NCBI GenBank assembly: GCA_010909165.1
Contig: MU008174.1
Location: forward strand, 1,116,001 to 1,180,000
Direction of reading: 5' to 3'
Source of the DNA: Anthoceros angustus
Lineage: Eukaryota; Streptophyta; Anthocerotopsida; Anthocerotales; Anthocerotaceae
DNA length: 64,000 bases
Shown: positions 43,048 through 55,099 of the stretch, piece by piece
Layout: every line of letters starts with the position of its first letter
Position numbering within the stretch: the first letter of the stretch is position 1
Notes under the pieces: generated by a model
What the model was told of the DNA's origin: nothing
Database searches by the model: none
What the model saw: the letters and a program-made list of their open reading frames with translations, nothing else
Program-made: the position numbers and the translations under genes

Positions 43048-45600
43048 AAGGGATGAAGGGCATGGGGACAAAGACGGACCCTAGTGGCCTGTTTGGAGAC
43101 GAATGGGGAGAAGAGCCTGGAGGAGGTGACGCGCCAATACAACGGATCTCGTGGTAAGTCCACCGCAACCCGCCGGAGGATAGAGGCGGGCCCGAAGGCG
43201 CAAGGAAGCCAACCCACCCAAGACAAGGGTAGGGATGAGGGCCTAGCAAGAAGAGGTCCAGACAAGGGGTCCGGAGCTTGGGACCGGACCAGACAAGTTC
43301 GACCCCGAGGTCCGAACCCCAGAGATGAGACCGACCGGCAGACTGACAGGACTCAAGTTGACCCGGAGTCGAGACCGACCCCGAGGTCCTGACTCAGAAG
43401 CAAGGAGGAGTCCCTCCGACTTACTGGGGAGGCCAATGGTCTACCGGAGGGGACCCACCGGGGCTGGGGAAGACGTTAGGTAACGGGCGGCCGCCGACCG
43501 CCGAGCCCAACCCGGCTGTGATTCCGGAAGAGGAAGGGGTCCCGCCGGATCATCCGATTGGGTGCGCCGCAATCGCCGTGACGGGAGATTGACCACCAAT
43601 ACCGAGACGGAACCTGTGACCTTCCCAGCCCACCGACGAAGGAGATAGGAGGAGGAATAGGATGGTAGGCGGCCGACATGCATCGAGCTGGCCACCACCG
43701 TAATAGGTGTAATAAAGACGCCGACTTGGGCGTAGTATAAGAGGGCCGAGGCCGCAATAAATCATCTTCTCTTGGTGTTGATGCTGCTTGCACCTTGTGT
43801 GTCTTCATGCTAACGTGAGTCCCGAGTCATCGAAAGGTGCACGGCGCCTCCCGGAGAGATCGATCAAGGTCCCGTGACGGACCCCAAGGCCTGTAAGGGA
43901 TGAAGGGCATGGGGACAAAGACGGACCCTAGTGGCCCCTGCTTGGAGACGACGGCAAATGGAGAAGAGCCTCAGGAGTGGACGCCAATACAACGGATCTC
44001 GTGGTAAGTCCACCGCAACCCGCCGGAGGATAGGCGGGCCAAGGAGGAGGAGCCAACCCGACCCAAGACAAGGGCCTGGGTAGGGATGAGGCCTAGCAAG
44101 AAGAGGTCCAGACAAGGGGTCCGGAGCTTGGGACCGGACTAATAAGTTCGACCCCGAGGTCCGAACCCCAGAGATGAGACCGACCCCGAGGTCCGACTCA
44201 GGAATAAGCGCAGACTCCGGTTCGATTCGAGTCGAGACCGACCCCGAGGTCCCGACTCGAAGCAAGGAGGAGTCCCTCCGACTTACGCCTGGGAGCAGGC
44301 CAGCGGCCCTATCGGGGGGACCCACCGGGGCTGGGGAAGACGTTAGGTAACGGGCGGCCGCCGATCACCGCCGAGCCCAACCCGATGTGATTCCGGAAGA
44401 GGAAGGGGTCCCGCCGGATCATCCGATTGCGCCGCAACTGCCGTGACGGAGATTGACCACCAATACCGAGACGGAACCTGTGACCTTCCCAGCCCACCGA
44501 CGAAGGAGATAGGAGGAGGAATAGGATGGTAGGCGGCCGACATGCATCGAGCTGGCCACCACCGTAATAGGTGTAATAAAGACGCCGACTTGGGCGTAGT
44601 ATAAGAGGGCCGAGGCCGCAATAAATCATCTTCTCTTGGTGTTGATGCTGCTTGCACCTTGTGTGTCTTCATGCTAACGTGAGTCCCGAGTCATCGAAAG
44701 GTGCACGGCGCCTCCCGGAGAGATCGATCAAGGTCCCGTGACGGACCCCAAGGCCTGTAAGGGATGAAGGGCATGGGGACAAAGACGGACCCTAGTGGCC
44801 CCTGCTTGGAGACGACGGCAAATGGAGAAGAGCCTCAGGAGTGGACGCCAATACAACGGATCTCGTGGTAAGTCCACCGCAACCCGCCGGAGGATAGGCG
44901 GGCCAAGGAGGAGAGCCAACCCGACCCAAGACAAGGGCCTGGGTAGGGATGAGGCCTAGCAAGAAGAGGTCCAGACAAGGGGTCCGGAGCTTGGGACCGG
45001 ACTGAGATAAGTTCGACCCCGAGGTCCGAACCCTAGAGATGAGACCGACCCCGAGGTCCCGACTCAGGAATAAGCGCAGACTCCGGTTCGATTCGAGTCG
45101 AGACCGACCCCGAGGTCCCGACTCGAAGCAAGGAGGAGTCCCTCCGACTTACGCCTGGGAGCAGGCCAGCGGCCCTATCGGGGGGACCCACCGGGGCTGG
45201 GGAAGACGTTAGGTAACGGGCGGCCGCCGATCACCGCCGAGCCCAACCCGATGTGATTCCGGAAGAGGAAGGGGTCCCGCCGGATCATCCGATGCGCCGC
45301 AACTGCCGTGACGGAGATTGACCACCAATACCGAGACGGAACCTGTGACCTTCCCAGCCCACCGACGAAGGAGATAGGAGGGGAGGAATAGGATGGTAGG
45401 CGGCCGACATGCATCGAGCTGGCCACCACTGCATTAGGGTAATAAAGACGCCGACTTGGGCGTAGTATAAGAGGGCCGAGGTCCCGAATAAATCATCTTC
45501 TTGGTGTTGATGCCGCTGCTTGCACCTCTGTGTCTTCATGCTAACGTGAGTCCCGAGTCATCGAAAGGTGCACGATACCGAGATCGATCAAGGTCCCGTG
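43048..45600. repeat. Three tandem units of about 850 bp (LTR-like)
   Basis: The start GGGATGAAGGGCATGGGG recurs near 43050, 43899 and 44759. Each unit contains GAAGACGTTAGGTAACGGG and ends with a promoter/polyadenylation-like segment (GTATAAGAGGGCCGAG, AATAAATCATCTTC), then GTCCCGTGACGG. Units two and three are nearly identical; unit one differs by many short indels. A TATA-like box followed by AATAAA-like signal is what an LTR R region looks like, but the ends are not clean TG...CA. Confidence 0.7.
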
Positions 45601-46049
45601 ACGACCCTAACGTGGTGGTGGTGTGTGGAAGAGCGATCGGGACCCGTGTTCGTCTGCAGCAGCCGCCCAAAGATCGCCGGACCGAACGTGTGAGCCGGAG
45701 GAACTCCGGAGGTGCAGAGAGCCCGAGAGGCCCGCTGAGCAACGGAGGAGGTCCGGATCGTAACCACTCATGCTCTTTCCAAGGTTGATGAGCGAGAGAG
45801 ATGAGAGGAACGGACTAAAGGAACGAGTGACGGCGGAACGATACGGACGCAAACGGGTCCTTAAACGCTTGGCCACACCGGCCTCGCTCGTGAACGTTAT
45901 GAGTAGTTAGACGAAACGACGATTGCGTGTTAAAGTTGAGCGACGCAGTAAGGTGAGAATCGTCGAAACGCTGCAAACGGAGCTTATCATTCTCTGAACG
46001 GACTCCTTACTACAACGACACGGATTGTGCTACCACGGTCACCGAAAGT
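45601..46049. other. Spacer between the tandem units and TNP2
   Basis: GC-rich sequence continues to about 45.9 kb, then composition drops. Nothing is recognised. Confidence 0.35.
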
Positions 46050-48454
46050 CCCACCACACCTTTGTACGCGGACCGTATGCCAAGGCCCTTATGACATGGG
46101 CGTGATCCAGCCCATCGAACCTCACCACATCACTGGTTGCGGCCTGTCATGTCATGAAGTCACGGGTATGTGGACCGGTCGTAGTGTACATTTGTCGGGC
46201 TGGCTCCATTGTTGCTGAATAAGACAATAAATACCAATGAAGGCGTGTCCTGTTGTCTGCACTAAGCCCTTTTTTGGTACCCTTGCCAATAGGCCGCTCT
46301 CCTCCGTCGGTAATTTCACCCCAAACAAGTGTGCTCGACTTGGGTGCATAGCGCTCATATACTCAAGCATAGTGCATGGCCTCCATAGCCAAATAACCTG
46401 TTGCCATGCTCCCTTCCGGACGAGCTCTTTGCCGCACATGATTTTTCAAGACTTGCATATATCGCTCGATTGGATACATCCACCGACAATGTACTGTACC
46501 ATGTGTCTCTACTTCGTCAATTAGATGTATTATGATATGTTGCATGATATTCCAGAACAATGATGGCATATGGCATTCCAGGTCCACAACCGCATCAATG
46601 GCTTCCTGTTTTTTCATTGGTATGTCAGCTGGGTTAATCTCCTTACTACATATCCATCGATAGAGAGCACTTAGCTTCACAACGGCCTTATACTCGGAGC
46701 CATCCAACCATCCTCTAAGGGCAATGGGCAAATAAAACTGAAGAAGGCAGTGCCAATCATGGCTTTTCATGCCCGTCACCTTATCCCCGCTAAAACAACG
46801 GCGCATAGATGCTCCAAAGCCTGTTGGGGGCTTTATGTTAGCGATTTCTTGCTTCACTGTCGATCTCTGGATAAGACATAAGCTGCATCGGGGAGATGCG
46901 TTTCTCCATTATCATGTACGGGCCAGTACCACGGTTTGGAGTCATATTCTTCCATGTCAATTCTTGCATTGAGGGTGTCCCACTGCCCGCTGAGTACATG
47001 CCAAAGGGCCTGGCAGTTATTGGCCTCTACATGCATGACATCCTTGGTCCACAGTTTCTCAATTCCCTGCATTCGGCAAGGGTAGGGTTATTGGTTGCGA
47101 TAAATAGTGTCACCTTGTGCGCAAACAAGGTATCCAAAGTGATAGCTTACCGGAGATATGGAAGAGCTTGAGCAACCGACAAGCCGCCTTATACCATGCC
47201 TCATCACGTCAGCTTGAGGCGGCCCACCTAGCCATTTCCTGCACCACGTCTTGCACAGATCGCGGTTGGGGTCGGGCTCTCCTTTCCGGTGCGCTGTCAA
47301 AGAAATCTGCTCGCTCCCAGCGCCAAGAATCCCCTTGGGCACACCAACGGCGGTGGCCAACATACACAATTTTGGTCAGAATGGGGCTCCAACGAGGCAT
47401 AAGTTCTTGCCCACAATCAAGACACGCCATGTATCCTCTGACCTGAATGCCAAACAAATGTCCGAGCCCCGGATAGTCGCATGTCGCAGTGACAATTGCT
47501 GCCCGCAGACAAAAGTGGCGTGAAGCATCTCCCTCAGGCCGCGACCGTCCAGTACGGGAATGCCTTGGAACAAAGTGCAAGTTCTTCCACCAGGGGCTGT
47601 AAGAAGTTGTCCAGATTTTGGACTTGTTGAGGGCCAGGTACAATCAAGGGCATCAGGATGTGATTTTTCTTGGAGGAGAGCCAAGGAGGTAGATTATGAA
47701 TCTGGAGAACAACCGGCCATATGGAATATGTGCTTGACCTATGCCCTCCCGGGTTTATGCCGTCTGTTGAAATTCCGAACCTGATGTTCCTCACTTCTTG
47801 GCCGAATTCGGCCTGCCTGTCAAGGGCCTCCCATGCCGGAGTGTCCGCCAAGATGCGGATGTGACCATCCCGGCTGCGATTCCTGGAATACCAGGTCATG
47901 AGCTCTGCCAATCTGGGGCACATGAAGATTCGTTTCAGGCGGTCCACAATTGGAAAGTAGAAGAGGGCTTTCCGGGGGATGGGCGCACTGCGGGGAGCAC
48001 CCGGCATGTGACGCGCCTCCCCACACCGTCCGCACACCAAATCCTGCGATGTTGCGCCCCAGAAAATGCCACATCCTCGGACACAAGCGTCAATCCGCTG
48101 GACAGTGTGCCCGATCTTCAACATAGTAGCTTGGGCACCTTTCTTGGTGTCGGGAAGACAGTTGCCAGGCGGGAGGGTGTTGGCCAAGAGCTGGAAAAGC
48201 GCAGTCATGCTGGAATCTGACCAGGAGAACCGGTCCTGAATGCTGAGGAGAGCCAAGATCGCAGTGAGCCGGGACGCCTTGCTGGTGGAAGGCGATTGAA
48301 TATCCCACAATGGGGTGTTGGCTTCTATCGCCAAAGCCTCTTGCCATCGATTATCGACACCTGCCAGGAAGACTTCGGTTGCCTCACCTGGGTCCTCCTC
48401 ACTACTCGTGTCACTAGCGCTTCCGTGGTGCCCTGTGCCAGGGCCTGCTTCCAT
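46050..48454 (-). pseudogene. CACTA TNP2-type transposase, frameshifted
   Basis: Minus-strand frames in order: MEAGPGTGHHGS from 48454, a CGRCGE zinc-binding-like segment, MCPRLAELMTWY, VRNIRFGISTDGINPGGHRS, YSIWPVVLQIHNLPPWLSSK and LMPLIVPGPQQVQN. These are the classic Transposase_21/TNP2 motifs (catalytic Asp in the 'STDG' block). It continues through GLREMLHATFVCGQQ, HYFGYL-like and MQGIEKLWTKDVMHVEANN to MKSHDWHCLLQFYLPIALRG and YPIERYMQVLKNHVRQRARP. At least five shifts or stops break it. The end runs into the GC-rich block at 46 kb, and the DUF4216-like part is displaced to 39.5 kb. Confidence 0.88.
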
Positions 48455-49209
48455 ATGAGGGTCTTCCCCGTCGTCGTCCGCAAGAGGGGGGTGGAGGCGA
48501 GACCGGAATTACTTCGAGTGGAGGACGCGCTCGGATGAGGACCTCCTGGCGGGTGAGCCCCTGCACATGCACAGACGGACCTTGGTCAATTTCTGCACCA
48601 TGTATTGGGGAAACGGATAACTAGCATAGATGCACATGCTGAAGGGTGGATGTAGCAATCACAGCCAGACCCGCGCTTGGAGGAATGCATCCCACTCCTG
48701 GACATGGCGCAGTGAAATATCTCCTCTGACACGGGTTCGGAAGGGAGCACACTGGGCAGAATCGATGGAATCGCTTATCGCGACATAGGCCGCCATCGCC
48801 GGGCTGCAATTCTCACGCTAGCGGAGGCGAAGGAGAGGGATTTACGCATAACCTCCCTAAAGATGAGGAACTAGTTGTGTTGTGGGCACGCCGGGCGTGA
48901 CCGCGGACTGTGCCTTGCCAAATCTGCACCAGACGAATCGCCCAACGCGCCCATTCTGGCCGACACAAAATCTCTAGGCAGCCCGAGCTTAAATGGTCCG
49001 GGGCCCCACGACGCAGCAAGGGCGCAACCGGCCGGCAAAGGCCGGATGCCACCATCTGGGACGGACATCCGGACGCCCCGCTTGTTATAATTTATGGTTG
49101 CACACCGAAATGGTCGCGATAAGCGTACTGAAAGCGTCCGGAAGTACTTTGGCATGGATATGACGCAAAGGTTGCGTGTTTCCTAGGTCCGCTGGCGTGC
49201 CCCGCGCTC
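48455..49209. other. Spacer right of the TNP2 region
   Basis: This should contain the 5' end of the TNP2 element on the minus strand. I did not find a convincing CACTA terminus. No gene is recognised. Confidence 0.35.
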
Positions 49210-49299
49210 GATCCGTGGTGGCACGCCATTCTTGTTCGGATGTTATAATCGAAACTATACGGGCCGACGTCAATGCCGGCGCCTTATTGCCAGCTGCAT

Positions 49300-49570
49300 T
49301 GTTGTAGTGAGAGTACGTGATGAGTGCCGAGATGACCCAGTGATGCACCATCCGCCACATTCTTCATGAAGATCGTGGATCCCTGAACACGAACACTCAC
49401 TGCTTCGCATGCTATAGAGCTTGTAGGCTTGGGACAGCACGAACCCCACTCCAGCCGCCTTCCACCGTGTAGATGATCTCCGTGGTCCCGGCAGGTGCGC
49501 GTTGAGCCCACCGCGAAGTCGATCCGGCGCGAAGGCCCAGAGTGTTGAGCCCGGAATACGCTCATGAATC
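49300..49570 (-). pseudogene. Germin-like fragment, duplicate copy
   Basis: The minus strand reads, across frames, GGLNAHLPGPRRSST-type and IFMKNVADGAS residues, corresponding to the middle of the germin-like protein from the 'FVNVFPGLNT' region to just past germin box 2. Compared with the gene at 61.7 kb it lacks several 3-10 bp pieces. It is a duplicate of the fragment at 50005-50276. Confidence 0.75.
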
Positions 49571-49765
49571 AAGCAGTGGCGTGGCGCCACGGATCAGCTA
49601 GGCACGTAGTTTGATTAGATCGGGCTCATACCTTTATGAAGTTGACAGGTAATAACCGAAAGAAAAAACAATTGCATACGGTAAACCACACGCACTTGAT
49701 TGTGTACTTAAGCTCATCTTGTTCACTAATAAAATACTTTTTTCTCTCGTGATCGCTCCGCTTTA
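49571..49765 (+). mobile_element. Extra copy of the copia 5' LTR
   Basis: It matches the LTR at 50277-50480 from AAGCAGTGGCG to CGCTCCGCTTTA, including TTGTGTACTTAAGCTCATC, and is followed by TGGTATCG. It has lost the first TGTTG. It arose with the 706-bp tandem duplication. Confidence 0.8.
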
Positions 49766-50004
49766 TGGTATCGTGAGCCGGCTGCCTTCCCGCTCTTCTA
49801 AGATCGCCTACTCCGCGCTGCCGCTGGTCCGTGATCGATCCGCGGATGGAGCCCTGACGAACCGACCGCAACGGAGTCAACGATCCCGAGGATTGCGCGA
49901 TGCCCCTGCGTTTCCGATCCGTGGTGGCACGCCATTCTTGTTACGGATGTTATCCCAAACTATACTGGTAGGACGTCAATGCCGGCGCCTTATTGCCAGC
50001 ATTG

Positions 50005-50276
50005 TTGTAGTGAGAGTACGCGATGAGTGCCGAGATGACCCAGTGATGCACCATCCGCCACATTCTTCATGAAGATCGTGATCCCTGAACACGAACACTC
50101 ACTGCTTTGAGCAGTGCTATAGAGCTTGTAGGCTTGGGACAGCACGAACCCCACCCCCGCCTTCCACCGGTGTAGATGATCTCCGTGGTCCCGGGCGCGT
50201 GGTGCGCGGGTTGAGCCCACCGCGAAATCCACCGTGCGGCGTGCCCGTGTTGAGCCCGGAATACGCTCATGAATCC
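50005..50276 (-). pseudogene. Germin-like gene A', part downstream of the copia insertion
   Basis: Reading the minus strand leftward from the LTR gives the germin-like sequence that should follow VVTSG (FVN...PGLNTLG). Box 1 and box 2 regions are recognisable, but small deletions break the frame (for example the GGGLNPPHHHARATE block is reduced). The upstream half of the same gene is at 56805-57110, on the far side of the copia element. Confidence 0.8.
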
Positions 50277-50480
50277 TGTTGAGCGAGTGGCACGGGCGCC
50301 ACGGATCTTAGGCACGGTTCGTAGTTTGATTAGATCGGGCTCATACCATTAGTTGATGGTAGCGCATGTAACCGTAGCAAAGCAGTTGCATAGCTGCAAC
50401 TACACGCACTTGATTGTGTACTTAAGCTCATCTTGTTCACTAATAAAATACTCTCTTTTTCTGCATCGCGCTCCGCTTTA
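50277..50480 (+). repeat. 5' LTR of the copia element
   Basis: Starts TGTTGAGCGAGTGG and ends CTCCGCTTTA, directly before TGGTATC. An AATAAAATAC signal lies near the right end. It differs from the 3' LTR by many short indels rather than by substitutions. Confidence 0.88.
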
Positions 50481-50491
50481 TGGTATCGGGC
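50481..50491 (+). other. Primer-binding site (tRNA-Met type)
   Basis: TGGTATCGGGC follows the LTR directly and resembles the initiator-tRNA primer site TGGTATCAGAGC used by most plant copia elements, with differences at the right end. Confidence 0.7.
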
Positions 50492-50572
50492 GGCGGCCTT
50501 CCCGCTCTTCTAAGATCGCCGGCTCCGCGTGGTCCGCATCGATCTCGCGGATGGAGCTCTGACGAACCGACC

Positions 50573-52090
50573 GCAACGGAGTCAACGATCCCGAGGATTG
50601 CGCGACGCCTCCGCTGGCGCTCACGCGGGCCGAGCAACGCGACGCCCAAGATCGCAACTGCAGAAAGTGCGAGATGACTCGAAAGCCTCGCTCTGAAGGT
50701 CTCAGACGCCAATGAGCCCAAGAATACCTAGCAAGAACTGCATCCTCAAGATGCCCCAACATCGGAGCGACCCAAGACGGACCAACCTTCACCCCGGATT
50801 CCACCAAGCATTCTTTGAAGAGGACTACGAAGCAACCACCACACCACGACCATCGGCCCACTTTACTTCTCGTGCACAACTCAAGAAGATAGAATCTCAA
50901 GTTGAAGCCTTGCATTTGTCGCTAGCTCTCCTTGAGCAAAGAATCGATGTCCGTAGATTGAGGCCCTCCTTCATGGCATGCCGATCCTCTCCTCCGCATC
51001 ACCGCAAGAATAAAACGCTAGAGCAGCATGGCTAACCCCACGAATCAACACCACTAAGATAGATTTCGAGATGAGATCGCAACGGAGTCAACGATCCCGA
51101 GGATTGCGCGATGCCCGCTGCCGACCGGCGGCTCACGCGCCGAGCAACGCGACGCCTAAGATCAGCAATCGTAGTGCAGACAAGATAGTTCGAGCATCGT
51201 TGAAGGTCTCAGACGCCAATGAGCCCAGCAATACCTAGCAAGAACTGATCCTCGATGCCCCAACATCGGAGCGACATCAGCAAGACGGACCAACCTTCAC
51301 CTGGATTCCACCAAGCATTCTTTGAAGAGGACTACGAAGCAACCACCACACCACGACCATCGGCCCACTTTACTTCTCGTGCACAACTCAAGAAGATAGA
51401 ATCTCAAGTTGAAGCCTTGCATTTGTCGCTAGCTCTCCTTGAGCAAAGAATCGATGTCCGTAGATTGAGGCCCTCCTTCATGGCATGCCGATCCTCTCCT
51501 CCGCAGGCACCGCAGAATAAAACGCTAGAGCAGCATGGCTAACCCCACGAATCAACACCACTAAGATAGATTTCGAGATGAGATCGCAACGGAGTCAACG
51601 ATCCCGAGGATTGCGCGATGCCTCGGCGCCAGACCGGCGGCTCACGCGCCGAGCAACGCGACGCCTAAGATCAGCAATCGTAGTGCAGACAAGATAGTTC
51701 GAGCATCGTTGAAGGTCTCAGACGCCAATGAGCCCAGCAATACCTAGCAAGAACTGATCCTCGATGCCCCAACATCGGAGCGACATCAGCAAGACGGACC
51801 AACCTTCACCTGGATTCCACCAAGCATTCTTTGAAGAGGACTACGAAGCAACCACCACACACCGACATCGCCATCACGACTTCGTGCACAACTCCGCAGC
51901 ATAGAATCTCAAGTTGAAGCCTTGCATTTGTCGCTAAGGCTCTCCTTGAGCAAGAATCGATGTCTCAGATTGAGGCCCTCATGGCATGCCCCTCGATCCT
52001 CCGCAGGCACCGCAGCAATAAAACGCTAGAGCAGCCATGGCTAACCCCACGAATCAACACCACTAAGATAGATTTTGAGATGACAGATCG
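50573..52090 (+). repeat. Three tandem copies of the copia gag start (about 506 bp each)
   Basis: The start GCAACGGAGTCAACGATCCC recurs at 50573, 51079 and 51586. Each unit encodes the same gag amino segment beginning MPQHRSD and containing LKKIESQVEALHLSLALLEQ, a coiled-coil-like stretch. Copies one and two keep about 95 open codons of it; copy three is more damaged. Confidence 0.88.
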
Positions 52091-52284
52091 CCTAACTAAG
52101 CGACTTTGACATATGGGAGATGCGAGTCACCGCACTCCTAGAAGAACACGATCTAATGTCAATAATCGATTGCAGACTACCTTCGCCACCACAAATCCTC
52201 CTGACACCCGACTGACGTACCGCGAAGAAGAATTGTAGAGCACGAGCATATCGATCTCACCATAGACAAGAGCATGCTCCAAAG

Positions 52285-52690
52285 ATACCTGTGGTCAAAG
52301 ACCGCCACGATATCCTGAAAACCTTCAAGGACATGTTCCAAGCGCAGAGCTCAATGTCACCGATCAACGCCACAAGGCAATTCTACTCATCAAGATGAAA
52401 GACACAGAGCGCCGAAAAGACATAAACGTTTTCCGGTCCTTACGGGCCAAGCTCGCCTCAAGCGGACGAGCATTATGTGCGCACCGTTGCATTATGACCT
52501 CCAGCATACCTGTGGTCAAAGACCGCTCACGATATCTCGAAAACCTTCAAGGACATGTTCCAAGCGCAGAGCTCAATGTCACCGATCAACGCCACAAGGC
52601 AATTCTACTCATCAAGATGAAAGACAGAGAGCGCCGAGCAAGACATAAACGCTTTTCCGGTCCTTACGGGCCAAGCTCGCCTGCCGGGAC
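52285..52690 (+). repeat. Short tandem duplication in copia gag
   Basis: The segment ATACCTGTGGTCAAAGACCG to AGATGAAAGACA occurs at about 52288-52405 and again at 52506-52627, followed in both by a related GAGCGCC...CGGTCCTTACGGGCCAAGC stretch. It is a second, separate duplication within the gag region. Confidence 0.8.
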
Positions 52691-52755
52691 GAGCATTACA
52701 GTAACTCAGCGCATCATTTTGCTCGCATCTTACAGACTTTCGCCTCACAAAACTC

Positions 52756-53152
52756 GTGAGGCAAGCAGTCCAATCAACTACAGCAGGAACACCACCAGCC
52801 TACACTCTCGCTGAAGTCGTAGGAGCACTCCTGGAGGAGGAGTCCAGCCGCAGCAGCAACCCCCGGTCCAACACTAGACCCAACCAAGCACTTTTCGCGT
52901 CCCGCGGACGAGGCGGGAGAAGAGGCGGTGGACGCGGTGGTTTCTCATCCAGGAGAAGCCCCAACTCTCAAGGCCAATCTGCACACTATCAAGGAAACTA
53001 TCAGTCTTCCTCAAGCAATCGACCCTTTGAGCGACGGACATCGAAGGGATCTTGCAAGTGGTGCAGAATACCAGGCCACTATGAGAGTGAGTGTAGGAAA
53101 AAGATGGCAGGCGAGCCAAGGAGGGAGGCTGCCAGAAATGAGTCTCACATGA
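52756..53152 (+). pseudogene. Copia Gag carboxyl part with zinc knuckle
   Basis: An open frame reads an Arg/Gly-rich segment (RGRGGRRGGGRGGFSSRR) and then the CCHC zinc knuckle CKWCRIPGHYESEC, which binds genomic RNA in copia particles. The frame is lost soon after, within the protease region, where no catalytic Asp motif could be made out. Confidence 0.85.
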
Positions 53153-53599
53153 CGACGTCATCAAAGATTCCAGCAGCCAACTTGATCCTTTCTGTCTGCC
53201 TCACTCTTACAAGAATGACATGCCCTGTTCTCGGATTCCGAGCCACAACTCACATCTGCAGCTGTAAGGACATGTTTACCTCATATCACAGTATCCTACA
53301 AGACCAAAGACGTTCTCCTTGAGATGAACAGCACTCGCCGAGGGAATCGAGAGTCCTTACTGTCAACCGGAGAGACCTCACTATCAACGGCATTACACGC
53401 CCCGCCATGACCAAGAACCTGCTCTCATCCGAAAACTCGCCACTGAACACGATCTGGTCATTATCTTCCAAGGTAATCACTGCACCATCAGCCACTCCAA
53501 AGACCCTCACCAAACAGCCCTTGCACACGGCTTACCCTTCAACGACCTTTATCTCCTCAATATTCAGTCCTCATCTGCCTTCCTCGTTGATAGCACTCC

Positions 53600-54336
53600 T
53601 CCTACTTCAGGAAATGAGTCGTTTCTTTGGCACTGTAGAGTAGGACACATGAACCCAAGATACCTCAACATGCTAGCAAACCCCAGTATGTACCCAGACC
53701 CAGTCAAAGTTAGGGTCCCTAAAGACTTCTTCTGTGAAATTTGCCAATACACCAAATTACATCAGTCACCCTTCAAAGACCCATCACCTACCCGTGCCTG
53801 CTGCCTTCCTGAGACCGCTCACTTGAGCGGGCCCCATGAGCACCACCTCCCTCGGCGGTCACTCTTACTTCATCACCTTCTTAGATGAGTGGAGCAGATA
53901 TTGCCACATCTATTTCCTACGACATAAGGACGAAGCACTCACCTGCTTCCAAGAGTTCATCCTCACAGCCGAGCGCCAAACAGGATTCCAGGTCACAACC
54001 CTGCGCACCGACAACGGGGGTGAGTATACAAGCAACGCCTTCCTGGCCTTCTGTAAATCCAAAGGTATTTCAAGACAACTTACTGTACCTTACATCCCCT
54101 CTCAGAATCCTTTTGCTGAACGCCTTAATCGTTCCCTGCTGGAAATTGCACGTTCCTTGCTCAAGCTAGCCGGCCTCTCTAAGGGCTACTGGGCAGAAGC
54201 CGTCTCTACTTCTAACTACTTGAAAAATAGACTCCCCACAAAAGACTTGCCCAACACTACTCCTTTTGAGAGATGGAGCGGGAACAAGCCTAGAGTCTCT
54301 CATCTTCGCATTTTTGGGAGCCCATTTGCCACATAG
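53600..54336 (+). pseudogene. Copia GAG-pre-integrase and integrase core
   Basis: First an HHCC zinc region (LWHCRVGHMNPRYLNML, then CEICQYTK, in a frame broken near 53640). Then from 53836 a 166-codon open frame: FITFLDEWSRYCHIYFLRHK, TTLRTDNGGEYTSNAF, PYIPSQNPFAERLNRSLLE. These supply the D, D and E of the integrase catalytic triad. It continues to GYWAEAVSTSNYLKNRLP and RIFGSPF. This is the best-kept part of the element. Confidence 0.92.
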
Positions 54337-55099
54337 CGGATGAAACTCGCAAGAAGTGGGACGACAAAGGCCGCAAGCTGCTCTTCATCGGATACTCCGA
54401 TCAGGTCAAAGCCTATAAACTCTTCGACCCAGCTTCCCGAGAGGTCATTTTTTCCCGCAGTGTCCATTTTAATGAATCCCACCTTCTTCACACATACCTC
54501 CATTCCTCTCTCACATCTAATCCTCTCCCTATGCCTAGCATCCAAGGTTATCCATCCCTTGCTGAGTCCCCTCTTGACCTTGAGGGGGCCACAGACTATG
54601 CCACTGACAACCTAGTATCAGATTTTTTCCAAGTTCAAGATGCAACTCAGCAACAACCAGCACCTGTTCCCCACAGAGCACCTCCTCAACAACTAGTGCA
54701 GCCCATTCCCCCTCAGGTACTCTATCCAGAACCTCCAGACATCATCCTTCCCGAGGTAAACCCAGCACTGGCTCCTCCAGAGGTACCTGCAACAATTCAT
54801 GAGGTACCCCCTACATTGAGGCGCTCCACACGTCACCGGCCACCGAGCCATGAGTGGAGACACCCACCTCATGTCCCACGAGAGTCTTTTGCTCGCCAAG
54901 CACCAGCTCCTCCAGAGGTACCTGCCAATGCTCAACCTCATACAGATCAGCTTGAGCATGCCCTCCACCAGGCACTTTCAGCAATGGAGATGCAAGGCGT
55001 TCCCCTCTCAATAGACAAGCCTGTGAGTGGACAGCGTCATCCGAGTACGACTCACTCATATCCAACAAGACATGGAAGCTGACTGACCTACCCGCTGGG

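Larger units (their letters stand above)
49210..50620. repeat. 706-bp tandem duplication (germin relic + LTR + copia leader)
   Basis: The start GATCCGTGGTGGCACGCC recurs at 49210 and 49916. Each unit holds, in order, an unidentified stretch, an antisense germin-like fragment, a copia LTR and the first bases of the copia interior up to GGATTGCGCGA. The two units differ by short indels. Confidence 0.85.

Noticed and set aside
42467-43249. Minus-strand open frame of 260 codons
   Set aside because: Pro/Ser/Arg-rich translation of GC-rich repeat DNA with no motif; open frames are expected here from composition.
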